This document shows positions 16,870 through 21,315 of a stretch of 21,315 nt of DNA, piece by piece. The stretch is from the NCBI GenBank assembly GCA_937952235.1, contig CALFZM010000388.1, positions 1 to 21,315 of the forward strand. Direction: 5' to 3'. This DNA is from an uncultured Opitutia bacterium (GTDB taxonomy: Bacteria; Verrucomicrobiota; Verrucomicrobiia; Opitutales; Opitutaceae). A model generated the notes under the pieces. The model was not told the origin of the DNA, ran no database searches, and saw only the letters and a list, made by a program, of their open reading frames with translations. The position numbers and the translations under genes are program-made. How positions within the stretch are numbered: position 1 is the stretch's first letter; every line of letters starts with the position of its first letter.

Positions 16870-18228
16870 TCAGAGCACGAAGCGCAGCAGGTCGAGCAGC
16901 TTCGGCCAGACGTGGAAGAATTCGAGGAAGAACACCGCGGCGAGCGCGTAACCCAGCGCGGTGAGCCGGCGGCGCTCGCCGAGCGCGAGGGCCATCAGCG
17001 CGGCGGTGATGAGCCCGAGCCCGATGCCTTCGGCGATGCTGAAGGTGAGGGGAATGCCGATCACCGTGAGGAACGCCGGCACCGCGGTACGGAAATCGCC
17101 CATCTCGATCTCGACGATCGACTGCATCATGAACACGCCGACGATTACCAGCGCCGGCGCGGTGGCCGCCGCCGGCACGACGAGGATCAACGGCGTGAAG
17201 AAGAGCGCCACCAGCATCAGGCCCGCCGTCGCCAGGGCCGTCAGCCCGGTGCGCCCGCCCGCTTCGACGCCCGACGCCGACTCGATATAGCTCACCACGG
17301 TGGACGTGCCGAACAGCGCGCTGAGCAGCGTCGCCAGCGAGTCGGCCAGCAGCGCGCGCCCGGCCTTGGGCAGCGTGCCGTCCGGTCGCAGCAGGCCGGC
17401 TCGCTTGGTGACGCCGATCAGGGTCCCGATGTTGTCGAACATGTCGACCAGCAGGAGCGTGAGGATGAGCGGCAGCGCCATCAGCACCGCGTTCGACGTG
17501 GTGAGGAACTGGAACGTGAGCTTCAGGAAGATCGGGGCGGGCGACGCCGGCAGGGCCACCACGCTTTCCGGCAGCTCGGTCACCATCCTGCCGCCGCCGG
17601 CGCGCGTGAAGAGGCCGAGCAGGGTCACGGCCGCGATGCTCAGCACCATCGCGCCAGGCACCCGCCGCGCGACCAGCACGGCGGTGAGCACGATCCCGAA
17701 CAGGCAGAGCGCGACGGGCCCGGAAGTGAAGTCGCCCGGGGCGACCAACGTGGCGGGATGGGCCACGATGACGCCGCCGTTCTTCAGCCCGATGAAGGCG
17801 ATGAACACGCCGATGCCGCAGGTGACCGCGATCTTCAGCGCGTGGGGAATCGCCGCGATGATCTTCTCCCGCACGCCCGTGAGCGAAAGCACGAGGAAGA
17901 TCACGCCGTTGACGAACACCATGCCCAGCGCCTCCGACCACGGCACGCCGCGCCCGATCACCATCGTGTAGGTGAAGAACGCGTTGATCCCCATGCCCGG
18001 CGCGAGCGCGAGCGGGAAGTTGGTCAGCAGCGCCATGATCGCCGTCGCCATCGCCGCCGTGAGCGCGGTGACCGTGACCAGCGCCCCCTTGTCCATGCCC
18101 GCCTGGGCCAGGATCATCGGGTTCACCGCGAGGATGTACGCCATGGCGGCGAAGGTGGTCAGCCCGGCCTGCAGTTCGCGGCCGACGGAAGTCTGGTACT
18201 GTTCGAGGTGAAAGAGGCGCTGCAGCAT
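16870..18228 (-). CDS. NCS2-family purine permease, AzgA type (adenine/guanine/hypoxanthine)
   Basis: This 452-residue, very hydrophobic inner-membrane protein has about 12-14 membrane segments and AzgA-type (COG2252) landmarks: YILAVNPMILAQAG at 31-44, PGMGINAFFTY at 77-87, GIGVFIAFIGLKNGG at 138-152, VDMFDNIGTLIGV at 261-273 and GTSTVVSYIESASGVEAGGRTG at 307-328. Members import adenine, guanine or hypoxanthine with protons. The frame is open upstream to 18681, but those residues are a Pro/Ser-rich shadow of the opposite gene. The ATG at 18228 gives the family N-terminus (L-x-x-Y, then TSVGRELQAGLTTF). No Shine-Dalgarno sequence is seen; a stem-loop sits just upstream. It is transcribed away from a hydrolase gene and converges with the receptor gene. 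Confidence 0.92.
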   Translation of the reverse strand: MLQRLFHLEQYQTSVGRELQAGLTTFAAMAYILAVNPMILAQAGMDKGALVTVTALTAAMATAIMALLTNFPLALAPGMGINAFFTYTMVIGRGVPWSEALGMVFVNGVIFLVLSLTGVREKIIAAIPHALKIAVTCGIGVFIAFIGLKNGGVIVAHPATLVAPGDFTSGPVALCLFGIVLTAVLVARRVPGAMVLSIAAVTLLGLFTRAGGGRMVTELPESVVALPASPAPIFLKLTFQFLTTSNAVLMALPLILTLLLVDMFDNIGTLIGVTKRAGLLRPDGTLPKAGRALLADSLATLLSALFGTSTVVSYIESASGVEAGGRTGLTALATAGLMLVALFFTPLILVVPAAATAPALVIVGVFMMQSIVEIEMGDFRTAVPAFLTVIGIPLTFSIAEGIGLGLITAALMALALGERRRLTALGYALAAVFFLEFFHVWPKLLDLLRFVL

Positions 18229-18236
18229 GGAAAGGC

Positions 18237-18258
18237 GGGAGGGGCGGACGTCCCTCCC
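18237..18258 (-). promoter_or_regulatory. Stem-loop directly upstream of the permease start codon
   Basis: GGGAGGGG (18237-18244) pairs with TCCCTCCC (18251-18258), seven Watson-Crick pairs and one G-T pair, with an extra C-G pair closing a four-base loop. On the permease transcript the stem ends eight bases before the AUG, exactly where ribosomes bind. It could limit translation. I see none of the conserved core sequences of purine riboswitches. Confidence 0.4.
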
Positions 18259-18372
18259 GGTGCCGAGCGGAGGGGAGGGAGAAGGAAAGTTCAAGGGGAA
18301 CGACGGGCGCGACGGGCGGGCGCGCTCAAGCACGGCTTGTGCCGCCCCATCGCCTGCGCCAGAAGCGACCGC

Positions 18373-19245
18373 GTGATCGTCGATGCCCACGTGCACCTTT
18401 ATCCGGACGCGGTGAACGCCGACCCCGCCGCCTGGGCCCACGCGGCGGGAGAGCCGCATTGGGCTCATTTGAGCACGCGCCGCCGCCGCGACGGCCGGCC
18501 GGTGCAATCGTTTCCCGCGCTCGCGGATCTCCTGCGCGCCATGGACGCGGCGGGAGTCGATCGCGCGGTGCTGCTCGGCTGGTACTGGCAGCGGCCGGAA
18601 ACGTGCGCGCAGCAGAACCGCTTCTACGCCGACTGCGTTCGCGCGCATCCGGACCGGCTGTCGGCCTTCGCCACGATTCATCCCGCGGCGGGCCCCGCAG
18701 CCACGATGGCCGAGGTCGACCGCGCCGCCGGCGAAGGGCTGTGCGGGCTGGGGGAGTTGTCACCCCACGCGCAGGGATTCGACATCGACGATCCCGTGCT
18801 CGCGGAAGTCCTCGCGCGCGCCGCCGGGCTCCGCTGGCCCGTCAACCTGCACGTCACCGATCCCGCGAGCCGGCCGTTTCCCGGGCGGATCGAGACGCGC
18901 CTCGCCGATTTCACGACGCTCGCACGCCGGTGGCCGGAGCTGCGCTTCGTGCTCGCGCACTGGGGCGGACTCCTGCCCGTGACCGATCCCGCCACCGTGG
19001 CGGACTGCCCCAACCTCTACTACGACACCGCCGCCTCGCCGCTGCTTTACGCTCCGGAAATCTGGCCGCGGCTCCTGGCCGCACTGCCGCCCGGGCGCGT
19101 GCTCTTCGGCTCGGATTTTCCCCTGCACTTGTACCCGCGGCTCGCGGCGGAGCCGGGTCTCGAGCGGCTGGTGGCGGAGGCGCGGGCGGGCGGAGCGGAC
19201 GCCGCCGTGCTGGGCGGCAATGCCCGCGCGCTGCTGGGGCGATGA
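18373..19245 (+). CDS. Amidohydrolase_2-family metal-dependent hydrolase
   Basis: This 290-residue TIM-barrel hydrolase carries all expected metal and catalytic positions of the Amidohydrolase_2 family (relatives of aminocarboxymuconate-semialdehyde decarboxylase and lactone hydrolases): H6 and H8 in DAHVH, E128 in GLGELSPHA, H160 in LHVTDP, H196 in LAHWGG and D248 in GSDFPLH. It is probably cytoplasmic, with no signal peptide. The GTG at 18373 is chosen because the DAHVH motif normally starts within a few residues of the N-terminus; the long open frame upstream is antisense to the permease. No clear ribosome binding site is seen. It is divergent from the permease (144-base gap, with room for shared control) and convergent with the amidase (4-base gap). 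The substrate is unknown; hydrolysis of a ring-opened base or amide would fit the neighbours. Confidence 0.88.
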   Translation: MIVDAHVHLYPDAVNADPAAWAHAAGEPHWAHLSTRRRRDGRPVQSFPALADLLRAMDAAGVDRAVLLGWYWQRPETCAQQNRFYADCVRAHPDRLSAFATIHPAAGPAATMAEVDRAAGEGLCGLGELSPHAQGFDIDDPVLAEVLARAAGLRWPVNLHVTDPASRPFPGRIETRLADFTTLARRWPELRFVLAHWGGLLPVTDPATVADCPNLYYDTAASPLLYAPEIWPRLLAALPPGRVLFGSDFPLHLYPRLAAEPGLERLVAEARAGGADAAVLGGNARALLGR

Positions 19246-19249
19246 CGGT

Positions 19250-20494
19250 TCAGCCCGCCCGCAGCAGCAGCCAGTTCACCACCGGGCTGGTTGGCGTGGG
19301 CACGACCACCTGCAAGCCGGTGGAGAGGCCTGCCCGCAACGGCACCGGCAGCGTCAGCACCGGCAGTCCGCCGATGCTGGCCGGTGCCGTCAGGGAGAGG
19401 ATGCGCGTCCGATTCTCGAGGGTGAAGCCGTCCCGCTTGAACGGCGCCGCCGGCGATGCCGGCAGGACGAGAAAATCATGCGTGCGAAAGTACTCCGCCC
19501 ACAGTTTTCGCAGCTCGTCCGTGTGCGCGGCCGCGGCGTCGACCTGTGCCGGCGTGATGCCGTGGGCGCGGATGAGACGCTGCCACACCCCGGGGCTGTA
19601 CCGCTCCCGGTAACGCTCCGCCCACGGCGCGTGATACCGCCACGCTTCGAGCGCGACGACCGTGTTGTAGGTGTCGACGCTCCGGGCGAAGCCCTGCTGC
19701 AACGCGTCGCGGACCGGGGCGTCCGCGTCGCCGGTGAAGGCGCGCGCGGCCTGTCGGCAAACCAAGGCGACGTCGGGGTCGAGCCCCGGCAGCTCGAGGT
19801 AGCAGCCGCGCGGCTCGCGTTCCACGGCGCCCAGCCCGACGAGCGCACCCACCGCCGCGAGCATGTCGCCCGCATCGGCGGTGAACCAGCCGGCGGTGTC
19901 GTAGCTCGGCGCGAGCGGCACCGCGTCGCTGATCCAGGCGTCGCGCGGGCAGAGCCGGAAACCGTAGAGCCCGCAGAACGCGGCCGGCACCCGTACCGAG
20001 CCTCCCGTGTCGCTGCCCAGCGCGAGCGGCACGACTCCCGCCGCGACCGCGGCGGCCGAGCCGCTGCTGGAGCCGCCGGTGGTGCGTCCGGGAAAGTGGG
20101 GATGCTCGCAGTCCCCGTAGTGCGGATTCTCGCCGGTGATGCCGTACGCGAACTCGTGCAGGTGGGTCTTGCCGGCCACGACGGCGCCCGCCGCCTTGAG
20201 CGTGGCCACCAGCGCGCCATCGCGGCGCGGCATCGGCCGCACCTCCGGCAGGAACGTCGAGCCGGCCAGCGTCGGTTCACCCGCCACGTCGAACAGGTCC
20301 TTGACCAGGAACGGCACCCGCCCGAGGGGCTTCTCCGCCGAGGTGCAGGCCCACGCGGCGGCGAAGGCGGCCTCGTCGGTCAATTGAGCCAGGACCGCCC
20401 GCTGCTGCGAAGGGGAGAGCAACGTGCGGGCCCGCCGATGGAGTTCCAGGGCGGCGTCCACGGCGCCGAAAGCCTGCCAGGCACGAAACGTCAT
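19250..20494 (-). CDS. Amidase-signature-family enzyme
   Basis: This 414-residue cytoplasmic enzyme has the complete Ser-cisSer-Lys triad of the amidase signature family: K65 in FLVKDLFD, the glycine/serine loop GGSSSGS at 140-146 and the nucleophile S166 in DTGGSVRVPAAFCG. Members hydrolyse amide bonds, releasing ammonia from amides, malonamate-like or allophanate-like substrates, among many others; the substrate cannot be read here. The ATG at 20494 is chosen because residues after it (MTFRAW) begin the fold, while the upstream open frame is a shadow of the divergent gene. It converges with the hydrolase gene with only four bases between stops, and its start is 87 bases from the start of the binding-protein gene, so the two may share a divergent promoter region. 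Confidence 0.9.
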   Translation of the reverse strand: MTFRAWQAFGAVDAALELHRRARTLLSPSQQRAVLAQLTDEAAFAAAWACTSAEKPLGRVPFLVKDLFDVAGEPTLAGSTFLPEVRPMPRRDGALVATLKAAGAVVAGKTHLHEFAYGITGENPHYGDCEHPHFPGRTTGGSSSGSAAAVAAGVVPLALGSDTGGSVRVPAAFCGLYGFRLCPRDAWISDAVPLAPSYDTAGWFTADAGDMLAAVGALVGLGAVEREPRGCYLELPGLDPDVALVCRQAARAFTGDADAPVRDALQQGFARSVDTYNTVVALEAWRYHAPWAERYRERYSPGVWQRLIRAHGITPAQVDAAAAHTDELRKLWAEYFRTHDFLVLPASPAAPFKRDGFTLENRTRILSLTAPASIGGLPVLTLPVPLRAGLSTGLQVVVPTPTSPVVNWLLLRAG

Positions 20495-20581
20495 GGGGGA
20501 AAATACGGGCGGGAATTCGGACGGACGCAACCCCGCGCGGGATTGCAGCCCGCCGGGGAAAGTCTTGGCTCGGTGGTTTCC

Positions 20582-21315
20582 ATGCTGCCGCGGGCCGTCC
20601 TCCTCCTTGTTCCTCTCCTGCTCGGCGTCGTGCAGGGTTGCCGCCGGCCGGAGACCGGCGCGGAAACGCCGGCGCCGGCGGGCTTGCGGCGGGTGGTGCT
20701 CCAGACGGACTGGTTTCCCCAGGCCGAGCATGGCGGCTATTACCAGGCACTGGCCCGGGGCTTTTATCGCGCAGCCGGGCTGGACGTCGAACTCTGGCCG
20801 GGCGGCCCCGGCGCGGGGATCAAGCTCAAGGTGGCGCGCGGCGACGCCGCTTTCGGGCTGCTGCGCAGCGATGACCTGATCCTCGCCGTGAGCCGCGACC
20901 TGCCGCTCGTGATGGTGGCGGCGACGATGCAGCACGACCCGCAGGCGCTGATGGTGCACGACGCCAGCCCGGTGAAGACCTTTCGCGACCTCGACGGCCG
21001 GGCGGTGATCGGAAACGTGGGCATGGCCTTCTATCCGTACCTGGAGTCCAAATACGGGATCCGGCTCGTGCGCCGCCAGAACACCTACGGCCTCGGGGAG
21101 TTCTTCGCCCAGCCCGACACCATCCAGCAGTGCCTCGTCACCAACGAGCCGTTCTTCGCCGCGCGGCAGGGCTTCAAGGTGCGCACGCCCGCGCCGGTCA
21201 GCCGCAACTTCCGCGGCATTGACCGCTTCATGAAGGTTGGCGAAGACGTACTGGGCGACCAGTACGCCGGGGCCAAGGTGGGCTTCCTGGTCAGCACCAA
21301 CCCCGCCAACAACAG
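20582..21315 (+). CDS. NMT1/THI5-like periplasmic binding lipoprotein (3' end outside window)
   Basis: The frame is open from the ATG at 20582 to the end of the window, giving 244 residues of a longer protein. A hydrophobic leader (residues 5-16) ends at VVQGC with Cys20, a likely but imperfect lipoprotein site. The mature part begins QTDWFPQAEHGGYYQALARG at 41-60, then FYRAAGLDVE, PGGPG, a FGLLRSDD block, QHDPQALM at 117-124 and TNEPFF at 187-192. These match the NMT1/THI5-like (SsuA/THI5) binding-protein family, which feeds ABC importers for thiamine-precursor pyrimidines, riboflavin, nitrate or sulfonates. The version with DWFPQ, QHDPQ and TNEP resembles ThiY/RibY-like members most closely, as far as I can judge. 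No permease or ATPase gene is inside the window; they may follow. It is divergent from the amidase gene. Confidence 0.88.
   Translation, partial: MLPRAVLLLVPLLLGVVQGCRRPETGAETPAPAGLRRVVLQTDWFPQAEHGGYYQALARGFYRAAGLDVELWPGGPGAGIKLKVARGDAAFGLLRSDDLILAVSRDLPLVMVAATMQHDPQALMVHDASPVKTFRDLDGRAVIGNVGMAFYPYLESKYGIRLVRRQNTYGLGEFFAQPDTIQQCLVTNEPFFAARQGFKVRTPAPVSRNFRGIDRFMKVGEDVLGDQYAGAKVGFLVSTNPANN

Noticed and set aside
14048..17941. A 1297-codon open frame on the - strand across the receptor gene and part of the permease region
   Set aside because: It is antisense to a clear TonB-dependent receptor and runs out of frame through the permease. Its residues are Arg/Ala/Gly/Val/His-rich without family motifs, as expected of shadow frames in G+C-rich DNA.
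16735..18372. Long + strand extension of the Amidohydrolase_2 frame
   Set aside because: It is antisense to the permease, strongly charged (Arg/Glu/His/Gln) and lacks motifs; the enzyme begins at the GTG at 18373.
18229..18372. Purine riboswitch before the permease
   Set aside because: The region has a hairpin, but the conserved pyrimidine-rich loops of the purine aptamer are not visible.
20495..20581. TPP riboswitch before the THI5-like lipoprotein
   Set aside because: The gap is only 87 bases and lacks the conserved CUGAGA-type thi-box motifs.

Overview
The window is uniformly G+C-rich, with strong third-position G/C bias and long antisense open frames that carry no recognisable protein. 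The gene families suggest a Gram-negative bacterium of the Planctomycetes-Verrucomicrobia-Chlamydiae group. They include a MoxR / DUF58 / BatA / coiled-coil / vWA operon, an Opitutus-style TonB-dependent receptor and several lipid-anchored or secreted proteins. An Opitutaceae-like verrucomicrobium is my best guess, but no rRNA or marker gene is present to prove it.

Region 1 (1-12185, all + strand) is one long operon of seven genes. In order they are: the C-terminal part of a DUF4159 protein; a MoxR AAA+ ATPase; a DUF58 protein with a vWA-type metal site; a BatA-type membrane vWA protein; a 1306-residue membrane protein with a long coiled coil and a Gln/Gly/Pro-rich tail (DUF4175-like); a membrane protein with a degenerate vWA-like N-terminal part and a glutamine-amidotransferase-like segment; and a secreted protein of caspase/legumain-like fold that lacks any cysteine and has two calcium-loop motifs. 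Three junctions are ATGA overlaps, which suggests coupled translation. MoxR ATPases typically act as chaperones that load metal or remodel vWA partners, so the set probably builds or controls an envelope complex. Its biological output is unknown. One junction (1623-1768) carries a 13-bp inverted repeat around about 77 bases.

Region 2 (12186-16687, + strand) holds a hairpin that may end the operon, a divergent adenine-deaminase-family amidohydrolase, a weak hairpin followed by eight T residues, and a TonB-dependent outer-membrane receptor with a good ribosome binding site.

Region 3 (16688-21315) has an AzgA-type (NCS2) purine permease on the - strand. Divergent from it is a small Amidohydrolase_2-family metal hydrolase on the + strand. 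This converges with an amidase-signature enzyme on the - strand, which in turn diverges from an NMT1/THI5-like lipoprotein that runs off the window end. Deaminase, outer-membrane receptor, purine permease, two hydrolases and a binding protein together suggest uptake and breakdown or salvage of a nucleobase or related N-heterocycle. That is inference from gene content and order only.

No tRNA, rRNA, CRISPR array, insertion sequence, phage gene or origin was recognised. There is no stretch over 300 bases without a gene; the largest gaps are about 204 bases (12186-12389) and 182 bases (16688-16869).
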